From Bradyrhizobium sp. MOS002 (GTDB lineage Bacteria; Pseudomonadota; Alphaproteobacteria; Rhizobiales; Xanthobacteraceae): a stretch of DNA of 64,000 bases. Made by a program: the position numbers and the translations under genes. The first letter of the stretch is position 1. Each line of letters starts with the position of its first letter. The notes below the pieces were generated by a model. It ran no database searches and was not told the DNA's origin. It saw nothing but the letters and a program-made list of their open reading frames with translations. Below, piece after piece: positions 9,110-17,308 of the stretch. The stretch lies in the NCBI RefSeq assembly GCF_003020115.1, contig NZ_PYFX01000007.1:124001-188000 (forward strand), in the 5' to 3' direction.

Positions 9110-9760
9110 CTAGATTCTGGTCAGCCCACAATTGGCCGCCAATCGCACGAGTTGCGCGTCCGTTCGCGCGCCGGTCTTGGTCTTGATCAGATAGTGATAG
9201 TTCTGCACCGTCTTTACGCTGAGATTGAGATGCGTTGCGATCTGTTCGGTCGTGGCGCCGCCGGCGAACTGGCGCAGGATCTCGATCTCGCGTTCTCCCA
9301 ATTGATCCAGCGCCGAGCCCGCCGACAGGCTGTCCTCGGCCAGGATGTGCGCGATGTCGTCGCTCATGGCGCGTTCGCCGCGCGCAACGCTGCGGATCGC
9401 GGATACGACCGCGGACGGCTCGCTGCTCTTGGTGACGAAGCCGCTGGCGCCGGCACTGAAGGCTGCCTTCACCAGCACGGCCTCGTTGTGCATGGTGAAA
9501 ACCAGGATCCGCGCCCGCGGGCTGCGCGCGCGGATGTTGCGGATCGCCTCCAGTCCGCTCGCGCCGGGCATCGAGATATCCAGCAAGACCACTTCGGGAT
9601 CGTGCGCCTTGAAGGCGCTGTAGGCATCCGCGGCGTTGTCGGCTTCCGCCACGACATGCAGATCGCCCTGGCTTTCCAGCACGCGCCGATAGCCTTGCCG
9701 CACGATCGGATGGTCGTCGACCAGCAGCACGGAGATCCCTGTTGCCGTAGTCTCGTTCAT
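9110..9760 (-). CDS. LuxR/NarL-type response regulator
   Basis: 216 aa; start at MNETTATG (9760) because the receiver domain begins there, and the longer frame overlaps the kinase gene. Receiver domain residues 8-125 with acidic pair Asp15/Asp16, phospho-acceptor Asp61 in LLDISMPG and a Lys in VTKSSEP. A GerE-type HTH (LGEREIEILRQFAGG, then TTEQIATHLNLSVKTVQNY) fills residues 150-215. It lies 7 bases downstream of the sensor kinase gene, so the two form one two-component operon. Target genes are unknown. Confidence 0.92.
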   Translation of the reverse strand: MNETTATGISVLLVDDHPIVRQGYRRVLESQGDLHVVAEADNAADAYSAFKAHDPEVVLLDISMPGASGLEAIRNIRARSPRARILVFTMHNEAVLVKAAFSAGASGFVTKSSEPSAVVSAIRSVARGERAMSDDIAHILAEDSLSAGSALDQLGEREIEILRQFAGGATTEQIATHLNLSVKTVQNYHYLIKTKTGARTDAQLVRLAANCGLTRI

Positions 9761-9767
9761 CCCGGCC

Positions 9768-11138
9768 TCACGCGGCGAGAGGGATGGTCGCGGCGACACT
9801 GAGTCCGCCTCGGGCGGGCAGGATCGACAATGATCCGCCGGCCGCAGCGAGGCGCTCGCGGATGCCGGTGAGGCCGAAGCCGGCCGACTGCGCGACGCGT
9901 GCCGCGTCGCCGCCGCCATCGTCTTCGACGCGGATCAGCAACGCATCGTCGTATCCCGCGCGCCGCTCGACGCTGAGCGAAATCTCGCGTGCCGCGCCGT
10001 GGCGCAAGGCGTTGGTCAGGCATTCCTGCGCGACGCGATAGGCGGTGGTGGCGGCCGGGCCGCTGATGTCGGTGAGGTCGCCCTTGAGATCGAGCTGGAT
10101 CGTCGGCCGCGCCGCGCTCTGTGAGCGCCAGCTATCCACCAAATTCACGAGGCTCGCCTCCAGTCCAAGCTCGGCGGGCAGGGGATTGCGCAGGCGCTTC
10201 AGCGCGTCGCGCAACGAGGCCATCAGATGGTGCGTGGCCTGCGAGATCATCCGCGCGTCCTGCATGATGTCGTCGCGCTTGTCTGCCTTCGTGCTCGCCG
10301 TCTCGATGGTGTTGGCGAAAGCGAGGATGGCCGAGAGATTTTGCCCGAATTCGTCATGCAGCTCGCGGGCGAGCGCGCGGCGCTCGTCGTCGCGGATCTC
10401 GATCAGGCGCCGCGTCAGCGCCGCGCGCTGCTCGGTCGCTTCCTCCAATCGGCCGCCGAGCTCGCCGACCGCGCTGCCGATCATCGCCAGCTCCATCGAG
10501 CGGAAGCGCGGCAGTTTCGTGCGATACTGACCGCGCGCCATGCGCTGCAAGGCGGTCACGATCGTGCGCGCCGGCGCCAGCGCATGCGCGATCGCGAGCG
10601 AGGCCAGCAGCGCGATCGCCGCCGCCATCAAAAGTGCGACGTCGATCACGTTGAGGACGTATTCCCAGGCGAGCGAGATGGCGGCCGATTCATCCGGCGT
10701 CGCGACCACCGTTCCGGCGGTCGCCGCGCGGGGACTGACAGGCCGTATCACTTCGGCATGACTGCCGAGGAAGGTCGGCACAATCGACGCGAACCAGCGC
10801 GGCGGCGCCTTGCCCAGCCCCTCGCTCTGGCCGCAGAGCGGCTTTTCGAATGCGATGGCCGGTTGGAATTCGACGCAGACACCGGGTGAGATCAGCTTCA
10901 TCGTCTCCAGCGTGCGCCACTCCGGAACCGGCAGAAGCTGCTCGCGTGTTCTGCTGCTGCGCAACAGGAATTCGTGCCAGTACAGGGCTTGAAGCGCCTG
11001 GGCGACCCGCTGCGCCGAGGCCGCAGTCGCCCGGTCGACGCTGCGATAGGCGTCGAACGTCGCCCAGATGGTCGCCGCCCCAAGGCAGAGCGCGACGATG
11101 AGAAACAGACGGGCGACGAGCTGAAGCACAAGGCGCAT
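9768..11138 (-). CDS. NarX/MoxY-type sensor histidine kinase
   Basis: 456 aa. TM helix at residues 8-26, a periplasmic segment of about 140 residues, second TM region near 165-190, a HAMP-like linker, then a HisKA_3 dimerisation helix with the phospho-acceptor His in ARELHDEFGQNL and a HATPase domain with the N-box ECLTNALRHGAA and G-boxes EDDGGGD and GFGLTGIRERL. The layout resembles MoxY-type kinases. It sits upstream of its cognate LuxR-type regulator on the same transcript. The periplasmic ligand is unknown. Confidence 0.88.
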   Translation of the reverse strand: MRLVLQLVARLFLIVALCLGAATIWATFDAYRSVDRATAASAQRVAQALQALYWHEFLLRSSRTREQLLPVPEWRTLETMKLISPGVCVEFQPAIAFEKPLCGQSEGLGKAPPRWFASIVPTFLGSHAEVIRPVSPRAATAGTVVATPDESAAISLAWEYVLNVIDVALLMAAAIALLASLAIAHALAPARTIVTALQRMARGQYRTKLPRFRSMELAMIGSAVGELGGRLEEATEQRAALTRRLIEIRDDERRALARELHDEFGQNLSAILAFANTIETASTKADKRDDIMQDARMISQATHHLMASLRDALKRLRNPLPAELGLEASLVNLVDSWRSQSAARPTIQLDLKGDLTDISGPAATTAYRVAQECLTNALRHGAAREISLSVERRAGYDDALLIRVEDDGGGDAARVAQSAGFGLTGIRERLAAAGGSLSILPARGGLSVAATIPLAA

Positions 11139-11336
11139 GCGATCACCCCAAAGTTTGGTAAGGTCAGCCTAACAACGTCGCCGCGCCTTGCCAATTGCGA
11201 GGCACGGCAAGATGGCAGCTCGGGCAAATTTCCCAAGCCGGATTGGGCATGGCTCTTTGGACCGGGCGCGGCGGCTTTGATCTAATGGGCGGGAAATCGC
11301 GGCAGGCCAATCTTTAGAGGCCAGGAGCAGTGCAGC

Positions 11337-12152
11337 ATGAGTTCGATGACGATTGGGCCGATCGCGGGGCCTGCTGCCGACCCATCCGAGCGCAGCGCGC
11401 TCCTGTTCTGGATGATCTTCACCGGGCTTTCGATCTTCGCCGTCGTACTGCTGTGGCGGTTCGGCCTGATCCGTCTGATGTTGACCTCGGACCGGACCTA
11501 CATTTCCAGCGTGATCGCGCTGCTCTATGTGCTCACCTGTGGTCACTGCTTCCTGCGCACGCGGGCCATTGCCCGTGAGGGCGCGGCGGCCCGGCGCTGC
11601 CGCGCGGTGCTCGCGGCGCCAGAGGGCGGCAGGGCGCTCGACGCCGGCGCAGCCGCGCTGCCACGCGGGCTGGTGCGGGACCACATCGAGAGCCTCGTGA
11701 CCAAGGCCGCGGCGCAGGACTACCGCCCGCTCGACCAGACGCTGTTGCTGCGGACGCTCGCCGACCGGCTGCGCGGCTCCAACGGGTTCGGGGCCTTCGT
11801 CTCGGATACGCTGATGAAGCTCGGCCTGCTCGGCACCATCGTCGGCTTCATCATCATGCTGGCGCCGATCGCGGGGCTGGATGCCGCCGACAAGGTCGCG
11901 ATGCGATCCTCGATGGGACTGATGAGCGACGGCATGGCGGTCGCGATGTACACGACGCTGGCGGGCCTCGTCGGCTCGATCCTGGTCCGCATCCAGTATT
12001 ACATGCTGGATGCCGCGACCCAGCGGGTGTTCTCGGATGCGGTGGTGCTGACCGAGACCTATGTGACGCCGGTACTGGAGCATAAGGGTTTTGGAACCAA
12101 GGGTTCTGGAATCTCGGGTTCTGGAATCATGGGGGCCGGAACCCAGTCATGA
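11337..12152 (+). CDS. MotA/TolQ/ExbB-like membrane channel protein
   Basis: 271 aa; AGGAG nine bases before ATG. Predicted membrane helices at about 21-42, 56-73, 158-180 and 197-220. The last two carry the family pattern LGLLGTIVGFI and GMAVAMYTTLAGLVGSI, typical of proton-conducting TolQ/ExbB/MotA proteins. A cytoplasmic loop of about 85 residues separates the helix pairs. The last 20 residues are a Gly/Ser repeat produced by a 15-bp tandem repeat. Its stop overlaps the next start, and the following four genes run in the same direction. Likely energises the partner proteins encoded next; the task is unknown. Confidence 0.82.
   Translation: MSSMTIGPIAGPAADPSERSALLFWMIFTGLSIFAVVLLWRFGLIRLMLTSDRTYISSVIALLYVLTCGHCFLRTRAIAREGAAARRCRAVLAAPEGGRALDAGAAALPRGLVRDHIESLVTKAAAQDYRPLDQTLLLRTLADRLRGSNGFGAFVSDTLMKLGLLGTIVGFIIMLAPIAGLDAADKVAMRSSMGLMSDGMAVAMYTTLAGLVGSILVRIQYYMLDAATQRVFSDAVVLTETYVTPVLEHKGFGTKGSGISGSGIMGAGTQS
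12086..12145 (+). repeat. 15-bp in-frame minisatellite, four copies
   Basis: Units start at 12086, 12101, 12116 and 12131; the second and third share GGGTTCTGGAATC. Each adds five residues of the form GSGI-x to the C-terminus of the channel protein. Copy number could vary between strains. Confidence 0.75.
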
Positions 12153-12835
12153 TGGATGATTTCGGTCTCTATCCGCGCGAGGAGCCGTTCGATCCGCTGG
12201 GCGTGATGCTGTTCAAGGCGCTCCAGGTGATCGCTTTCCTGTTCTTCCTCGCGCTGCTCGCGGTCTCGCCGGACGCCAAGGACGGCAAGATCGATTCCAA
12301 AGCCGAGTTCATGATCACGCTGGATTGGCCGGACAGCCATCCCGACGATCTCGACCTGTTCGTGCAGGATCCCGTGGGCAATATCGCCTGGTATCGTCAC
12401 CGCGAGGCCGGCTTCCTCACGCTCGACCGCGACGATCGCGGCGGAGCCAACGACTTCATCGTGGTCAACGGCAAGAAGATTGCCTCGCCGATTCGCGAGG
12501 AGATCGTCACGGTGCGCGGCATCATTGCCGGCGAATACACCGTCAACGTCTCACATTTCGTCGCGACGACCGGCGAACCCGTCACGGCCAATGTGAAGGT
12601 GCAGAAGCTCAATCCGACAGCGCAAGTGGTCTTCGACAACAAGTTCACTCTCGACCACACCGGCGACGAGAAGACCGCGGTGCGGTTCCGGCTCGATGCC
12701 GAGGGTAAGGTCGTCAATGTGGACCAGCGGCCGAAATCGCTGCTGGAGACGTTCCGCAGCGGCTGGCGCAATGGCGCCGATCTCGACCCGAGCACCGGTG
12801 TGAGCAAGAACGCTACGAGGGTGCGCCGTGACTAG
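12149..12835 (+). CDS. One-TM protein with YfaP/DUF2135-like domain
   Basis: 228 aa. ATG overlaps the previous stop (ATGA), so the two are translationally coupled. One membrane helix at residues 17-40 follows a short cytoplasmic N-terminus, the topology of ExbD/TolR/MotB. Residues 53-180 form a beta-rich extracytoplasmic domain with ITLDWPDSHPDDLDLFVQDP and GEYTVNVSHF, which I read as YfaP/DUF2135-like. In ExbD the helix carries a conserved Asp; here the nearest acidic residue is Asp15 at the membrane edge and the helix has Lys23. Proposed as the stator or effector partner of the channel protein. Domain call is moderate. Confidence 0.7.
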   Translation: MMDDFGLYPREEPFDPLGVMLFKALQVIAFLFFLALLAVSPDAKDGKIDSKAEFMITLDWPDSHPDDLDLFVQDPVGNIAWYRHREAGFLTLDRDDRGGANDFIVVNGKKIASPIREEIVTVRGIIAGEYTVNVSHFVATTGEPVTANVKVQKLNPTAQVVFDNKFTLDHTGDEKTAVRFRLDAEGKVVNVDQRPKSLLETFRSGWRNGADLDPSTGVSKNATRVRRD

Positions 12836-13433
12836 CTTGCAGACGGTCATCCTGACGCTGTCGATAGCCTACGCCGTCATCGGCGCACTGCTGCTGGTCG
12901 TGCTGGTCTATGCGCGGCTGCATTGGTCGTTGAAGGCGGTTGCGGTGGTCGTGACAAGCGCCTTCTATGTCGTCAGCTTCACGGAAATGCGCGGGCTGCT
13001 CGGCTGGGCCAGCGCCGACCGGTTGCCGACTTCCTTCAAACTGCTGAAGGCCCGCATCGTCGAGCCGCATTCGCTGGAAGGCGATCCCGGCTCGATCTAT
13101 CTGTGGGTCGAGCGGCTGGATGAGGACAATCGCCCGAGCGGCATACCGCGCGCCTTTCGTGTGCCCTACAATGACAGGCTGGCCGACAAGACCCATGCGG
13201 CGGAGAACGAGATCGCGCTGGGACATCCGCAAGGCGGCCGCGCCGCCGATTTCGGCGGCGGCGATGGAAGCCTGATCGACATGGTGCGGGAATATGTGAC
13301 GCCCAAGACCATCATGGAGACGAGTGGCGGAGACTCCTCGACCGGCGAGTTCAGCGCTCCGCAGGCGGGTGCGCAAGGCGCCGTGTTCACGCCACTGCCG
13401 CCGCCCCGGATGCCGCCGAAGGACGAGCAATAG
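12828..13433 (+). CDS. Two-TM membrane protein, hypothetical
   Basis: 201 aa. GTG start at 12828, overlapping the previous gene by 8 bases. Two membrane helices (about residues 5-28 and 34-52) are followed by a soluble region of 140 residues with no family I recognise, ending in a Pro-rich tail (PLPPPRMPPKDEQ). Position and coupling make it the third subunit of the channel module. Confidence 0.7.
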   Translation: MTSLQTVILTLSIAYAVIGALLLVVLVYARLHWSLKAVAVVVTSAFYVVSFTEMRGLLGWASADRLPTSFKLLKARIVEPHSLEGDPGSIYLWVERLDEDNRPSGIPRAFRVPYNDRLADKTHAAENEIALGHPQGGRAADFGGGDGSLIDMVREYVTPKTIMETSGGDSSTGEFSAPQAGAQGAVFTPLPPPRMPPKDEQ

Positions 13434-13488
13434 GCCCTTCACCATCCCCGCAGAAGCCCGTTGGAAAACAGATCCACGCAGGCGCATC

Positions 13489-13527
13489 TTGACGTCCCTC
13501 AATTTGGCCTTATCGGCTTCCGATAAG
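13489..13527 (+). promoter_or_regulatory. Possible promoter with overlapping palindrome
   Basis: TTGACG (13489-13494) and TATCGG (13511-13516) are separated by 16 bases, a fair sigma-70 pattern. CTTATCGG (13509-13516) mirrors CCGATAAG (13520-13527) with a 3-base loop, so the palindrome covers the -10 region. It lies in the only real gap of the five-gene cluster and may give the phosphatase/kinase pair its own control. Inference. Confidence 0.4.
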
Positions 13528-13547
13528 ACCTTTGGGGTGGAGGGTGC

Positions 13548-14288
13548 GTGCTTCTCGCTGTCTTCTCGGATATCCACGGCAACCGGCAGGCTTTCGAGGC
13601 GTGCCTGAAGGTCGCGCGGGCGCGTGGCGCCGAGCGGTTCATCCTGCTTGGCGACTTCGTCGGCTATGGCGCCGATCCGGAATGGGTGGTGGATACCGCG
13701 ATGGAGCTGGTCGCCCAGGGCGCCATCGCCGTGCGCGGCAATCATGACCAGGCGGTGAATTCCTCCGCCGAGACCATGAATGCCGAGGCGCAAGTCGCGA
13801 TCGAATGGACCCGCGGCCGGCTTGACACCGCGCAGCGGCGGTTCCTGGCGGAATTGCCGATGGTGGTGGAGGACGGCGATCGCCTGTTCGTGCATTCGGA
13901 AGCCTCCAGCCCCCGAAGCTGGCACTATGTCCGATCGACGGCGGATGCCGCCAAAAGCCTGATCGCGACGCCGGCTCATGTCACGTTCTGCGGCCACATC
14001 CACCGCCCGGCGATCTATTCGATGTCGGTGACGGCGAAAATGTCGGGGCTCGTGCCCAAGACCGACGTCTCGGTCCCGCTGCTGCGCGGGCGGCAATGGC
14101 TTGCGGTGCTCGGCTCGGTCGGCCAGCCGCGCGACAGCGATCCATCCGCGGCTTTCGTGCTGTTCGACACGGTCTCGTGTCTGATCACCTATTGCCGCGC
14201 GCCCTACGATGTCGAGACGGCCGCGAACCGGATCCGTGAGAACGGCCTGCCGCATTGGCTCGCCGACCGGCTGTCGCAGGGGCGCTAG
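13548..14288 (+). CDS. Metallophosphoesterase
   Basis: 246 aa, GTG start with GGAGG nearby. All calcineurin-type metal motifs are present: FSDIHGN (Asp8, His10), GDFVGYG (Asp36), GNHD (Asn65, His66), His116 in LFVHSEAS, and GHIH (His150, His152). Sequence is closest in style to the YfcE/ApaH-like bacterial group, which includes protein phosphatases and nucleotide phosphatases. Located 7 bases before a Ser/Thr kinase, it is most simply the opposing phosphatase. The true substrate is unknown. Confidence 0.9.
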   Translation: MLLAVFSDIHGNRQAFEACLKVARARGAERFILLGDFVGYGADPEWVVDTAMELVAQGAIAVRGNHDQAVNSSAETMNAEAQVAIEWTRGRLDTAQRRFLAELPMVVEDGDRLFVHSEASSPRSWHYVRSTADAAKSLIATPAHVTFCGHIHRPAIYSMSVTAKMSGLVPKTDVSVPLLRGRQWLAVLGSVGQPRDSDPSAAFVLFDTVSCLITYCRAPYDVETAANRIRENGLPHWLADRLSQGR

Positions 14289-14294
14289 AGGCCG

Positions 14295-15719
14295 ATGCCG
14301 AAACCCCTCGTCAAATCAGGCGCAGAGATCGACGGCTACACGATCGGCGAATGCGTCCATGCTGGCGGCATGGCGACGCTGTGGTCGGTCATCCATCCCG
14401 GCATCGACGTGCCGCTGCTGATGAAGATTCCGCGGGTATCGGAGGGCGAAGACCCCGCGGCGATCGTCTCCTTCGAAATGGAGATGATGATCCTGCCGCG
14501 GCTGGCTGGGCCGCACGTACCCTCCTGTTTCGGCACCGGCGATTTCGCCCACCAGGCCTACGTCGTGATCGAGCGCATCTCCGGGACCACGCTCTACAAG
14601 CGGCTTGCCGACCTGCCGCTGCCGTATGACGAGGCGCGGCAACTCGTCGCCAGGATCGCGACGGGGCTTGCGGATTTGCACCGGCAGAACGTGATCCATC
14701 ACGACATCAAGCCGAGCAGCATCATGTTCCGCGAGAGCGGCGAGGCGGTGCTGATCGACTATGGCCTGTCCCATCACAACCATCTGCCGGACCTGTTGCA
14801 GGAGGAATTCCGCCTGCCTTACGGCACCGCGCCCTATATGGCGCCGGAACGGCTGTCAGGGGTGCGCGACGATCCGCGCAGCGATCTGTTCTCGCTTGGC
14901 GTGCTGCTCTATTTCTTCACGACCGGCGAGCGGCCGTTCGGCGAGGGCGAGACGCTGCGTGCGATGCGGCGCCGGCTGTGGCGCGATCCGCATCCGCCGC
15001 GCGGCTTGCGCGCCGACTATCCGCCCTGGCTTCAGGAGGTGGTGCTGCGGTGCCTCGAGATCGAGCCGGTGCGGCGCTATCCGACGGCGTCGCAGCTCGC
15101 CTTCGATCTGACCCATCCGGACCAGATCAGGCTCACGATGCGATCGGAGCGGCTGAAGCGCGATCCGCTCAGCGTCGCCTGGCGCCGCCGGTTCAACCAG
15201 GGCGTCATGGCGCCCCGCGCGAAATCGGATGTCGCAGCCCAAATCGCATCGAGCCCGATCGTTGCGGTCGCGCTCGATACGGCGGAAGGCGAGCCTGAGT
15301 TGAACGAGGCCCTGCGCGTGACGACGGAACGCATTCTCGCCACGCTGCCGTCGGCGCGGCTCGCCTGTCTCAACGTGCTGAAGCTCAACCGGATCGCGAT
15401 TGACAGGACGCTGGATGAGCAGGGCTCCAACAAGCATATCGACCGGTTGGTGGCGCTCCGGCACTGGGCCACGCCGCTGAAGCTTGATGAGAGCCGGCTG
15501 TCGGCTCACGTGCTGGAAGCCGTCGATCCCGCCGCGGCCATCCTGGAGTTTTGCGAGGTCAACCACGTCGACCACGTCATCCTCGGGGCGCGGCAGACCT
15601 CGTTCCGCCGCACGCTGCTCGGCAGCGTCTCGGCCAAGGTGGCCTCGGAAGCGGCCTGCACCGTCACCGTGGTGCGCCCGCCGCGAATGGCTGCGGATGG
15701 GGGCGAAGAGGCCGGATAG
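14295..15719 (+). CDS. Ser/Thr protein kinase with C-terminal universal-stress domain
   Basis: 474 aa, AGAGG before ATG. Kinase domain at about residues 12-280: Gly-rich loop VHAGGMATLW, Lys44 in LLMKIPR, Glu in the SFEMEM helix, catalytic loop HHDIKPSS (Asp137, Lys139), IDYGLS in place of DFG (Asp155), and YMAPERL. Two departures from Hanks kinases are seen: His136 replaces the usual Arg (HRD), and Ser142 replaces the Mg-binding Asn. Residues 315-465 match a UspA fold, with the nucleotide-loop signature GARQTSFRRTLLGSVS. No membrane helix, so cytoplasmic. Last gene of the five-gene cluster. Confidence 0.88.
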   Translation: MPKPLVKSGAEIDGYTIGECVHAGGMATLWSVIHPGIDVPLLMKIPRVSEGEDPAAIVSFEMEMMILPRLAGPHVPSCFGTGDFAHQAYVVIERISGTTLYKRLADLPLPYDEARQLVARIATGLADLHRQNVIHHDIKPSSIMFRESGEAVLIDYGLSHHNHLPDLLQEEFRLPYGTAPYMAPERLSGVRDDPRSDLFSLGVLLYFFTTGERPFGEGETLRAMRRRLWRDPHPPRGLRADYPPWLQEVVLRCLEIEPVRRYPTASQLAFDLTHPDQIRLTMRSERLKRDPLSVAWRRRFNQGVMAPRAKSDVAAQIASSPIVAVALDTAEGEPELNEALRVTTERILATLPSARLACLNVLKLNRIAIDRTLDEQGSNKHIDRLVALRHWATPLKLDESRLSAHVLEAVDPAAAILEFCEVNHVDHVILGARQTSFRRTLLGSVSAKVASEAACTVTVVRPPRMAADGGEEAG

Positions 15720-15744
15720 GCCGGTGCTCTGGATCTTGGAAGGT

Positions 15745-15936
15745 TCAGGCCGCGTGAGCGGTGTGGACGGAGCGTTTGCGACGGATCGGCCAGGAGAATT
15801 GCGGGCCGGGCTCGCCGTGATCCGCGCTGCCGCCGAAGAACTGGATGATCTCGCGGCAGGGCTCGCAGTTGAACAGGTTACGCGACGCGGATGCCTTGGT
15901 CATTTCCTTCAGGCAGTTCGGGCAATGCGGCTTCAT
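15745..15936 (-). CDS. Small zinc-ribbon-like protein
   Basis: 63 aa with two CxxC pairs (CPNC at residues 5-8, CEPC at 24-27), enough for one Zn site, then a basic tail ending HTAHAA. Shine-Dalgarno is weak. It converges on the kinase gene. Function unknown; conserved-looking rather than random because both Cys pairs are well spaced. Confidence 0.5.
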   Translation of the reverse strand: MKPHCPNCLKEMTKASASRNLFNCEPCREIIQFFGGSADHGEPGPQFSWPIRRKRSVHTAHAA

Positions 15937-16138
15937 GGGCTTGATCCAGACAAGAATTCAATGCCGGCGCGGTGACCGGAGCGGGTGATCCAGGTCCGCC
16001 TCGGGCCCGGTGTCGTCGCGCATCTCGCCTTCGGTGCGTTCGAGCCGACCGAAGAAAAAATCGAGGTCAGGATGTGGGCGCCGTGGGATTCGGCATCGGC
16101 GCTTCGGCTGACGCTTCACGAGCGCGATCTGCATGGGG

Positions 16139-16279
16139 TCAGGCCCGATACCAGTCGCGACGGGCGATGCGGGTCGGGCGCGCCGAGACCTTCACCGGAC
16201 CGACCGATGGACCAAACACAACAAACGCACTGAAACCAAGCCACAACGCCACGCCAGTCCAAACCAGGGTCGTCGTCAT
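16139..16279 (-). CDS. 46-aa single-span membrane protein
   Basis: A frame too short for most gene finders: ATG at 16279 preceded by GGGAG seven bases upstream. Translation starts MTTTLVWTGVALWLGFSAFV, forming one hydrophobic helix (residues 5-24), followed by a basic tail rich in Arg (VSARPTRIARRDWYRA). Arg-rich tail after the helix suggests an N-out, C-in topology. No family recognised. Stands alone between a Zn-ribbon ORF and rpe, all on the minus strand. Confidence 0.55.
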   Translation of the reverse strand: MTTTLVWTGVALWLGFSAFVVFGPSVGPVKVSARPTRIARRDWYRA

Positions 16280-16429
16280 GATGTGCTCCCGCGAAAACAG
16301 GCAAGAATCACTTGCAGTGATTTGCGCGAATCAGGGAAGCCCGGAGGAGTACGGATCAAGGTTGCAAGTTTAGGCGTTGCGCGCCGCAACACCCGTAGAA
16401 GCCGCACCTTTGCGAAAGTGCGTGAGGCC

Positions 16430-17131
16430 TCAGATCGCCTCGCCGCGCGCGCCCGCGGCGGCGTTGCGGATTGCGGCGATGTTGGTCTTGTAGGCGTCCG
16501 GCGTGCCGCCCCTGAACACGGACGTGCCCGCGACGAAGGCGTTGGCGCCGGCCGCGGCCAGGGGACCTGCGACGTCGGCGCCGACGCCGCCATCGACTTC
16601 GATGTCGATCGGACGGCCCGCCGTCATCGCGCGGATGTCGCGGATCTTGCCGATCGCGGAGGGGATGAAAGCCTGGCCGCCGAAGCCGGGATTGACCGAC
16701 ATCACCAGCACGAGGTCGACCAGGTCCAGAACGTATTCGAGCGCGCTGATCGGTGTGCCCGGATTGAGCGAAACGCCGGCCTTCTTGCCGAGTGCGCGGA
16801 TCGCCTGAAGCGAGCGGTGCAGATGGGGACCGGCCTCGGCATGCACGGTGATGTGGTCGCAGCCCGCTTTCGCGAAGGCCTCCAGATAGGGATCGCAGGG
16901 CGAGATCATCAGATGCGCGTCGAAGATCTTCTTGGTGTGCGGGCGCATCGCCTTGATGACGTCGGGGCCATACGAGATGTTGGGAACGAAGTGCCCGTCC
17001 ATGACGTCGAGATGGATCCAGTCGGCTCCGGCGGCGTCCACGGCGCGCACCTCCTCGCCGAGCCTGGAGAAATCCGAGGCCAGGATCGAAGGCGCGATTG
17101 CCAGGGGGCGGGGGGCGAAGGCTTGGGTCAT
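16430..17131 (-). CDS. rpe: Ribulose-phosphate 3-epimerase
   Basis: 233 aa TIM barrel converting ribulose 5-phosphate to xylulose 5-phosphate in the pentose phosphate and Calvin cycles. Signatures: APSILASDF, HLDVMDGHFVPN (His40, Asp42), FDAHLMI (His73), NPGTP, MSVNPGFGGQ and IEVDGGVG. Length and motifs are typical. It is not next to cbb genes here, so a housekeeping copy is likely. Confidence 0.95.
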   Translation of the reverse strand: MTQAFAPRPLAIAPSILASDFSRLGEEVRAVDAAGADWIHLDVMDGHFVPNISYGPDVIKAMRPHTKKIFDAHLMISPCDPYLEAFAKAGCDHITVHAEAGPHLHRSLQAIRALGKKAGVSLNPGTPISALEYVLDLVDLVLVMSVNPGFGGQAFIPSAIGKIRDIRAMTAGRPIDIEVDGGVGADVAGPLAAAGANAFVAGTSVFRGGTPDAYKTNIAAIRNAAAGARGEAI

Positions 17132-17308
17132 GGCGGTTTCCCGTGGCGGCCGTGAAAGATGGACTCGCCTAACATGGGCCTCTCAGCCGGGCAATGCAGG
17201 GGCGCAGTGCTTCCTGTGGGCGGAAATTTCTGCCGCGACCGGCATGAATTGCCGGTGTTTCCGGGCCGTGCAAAGTGCGTGAAAGCGGATTTCATTGAGC
17301 TTTTTGCG

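Noticed and set aside
11337..15719. Zorya-type defence system
   Set aside because: MotA-like gene is present, but there is no OmpA-domain ZorB, no helicase or nuclease; the other genes do not match any Zorya type I know.
15985..16233. 82-codon plus-strand frame
   Set aside because: No Shine-Dalgarno and no structure; overlaps the better supported 46-aa minus-strand ORF.
16376..16390. GTTGCG/CGCAAC hairpin after rpe as a terminator
   Set aside because: Six-base stem with no T-run in either direction; too weak to call.
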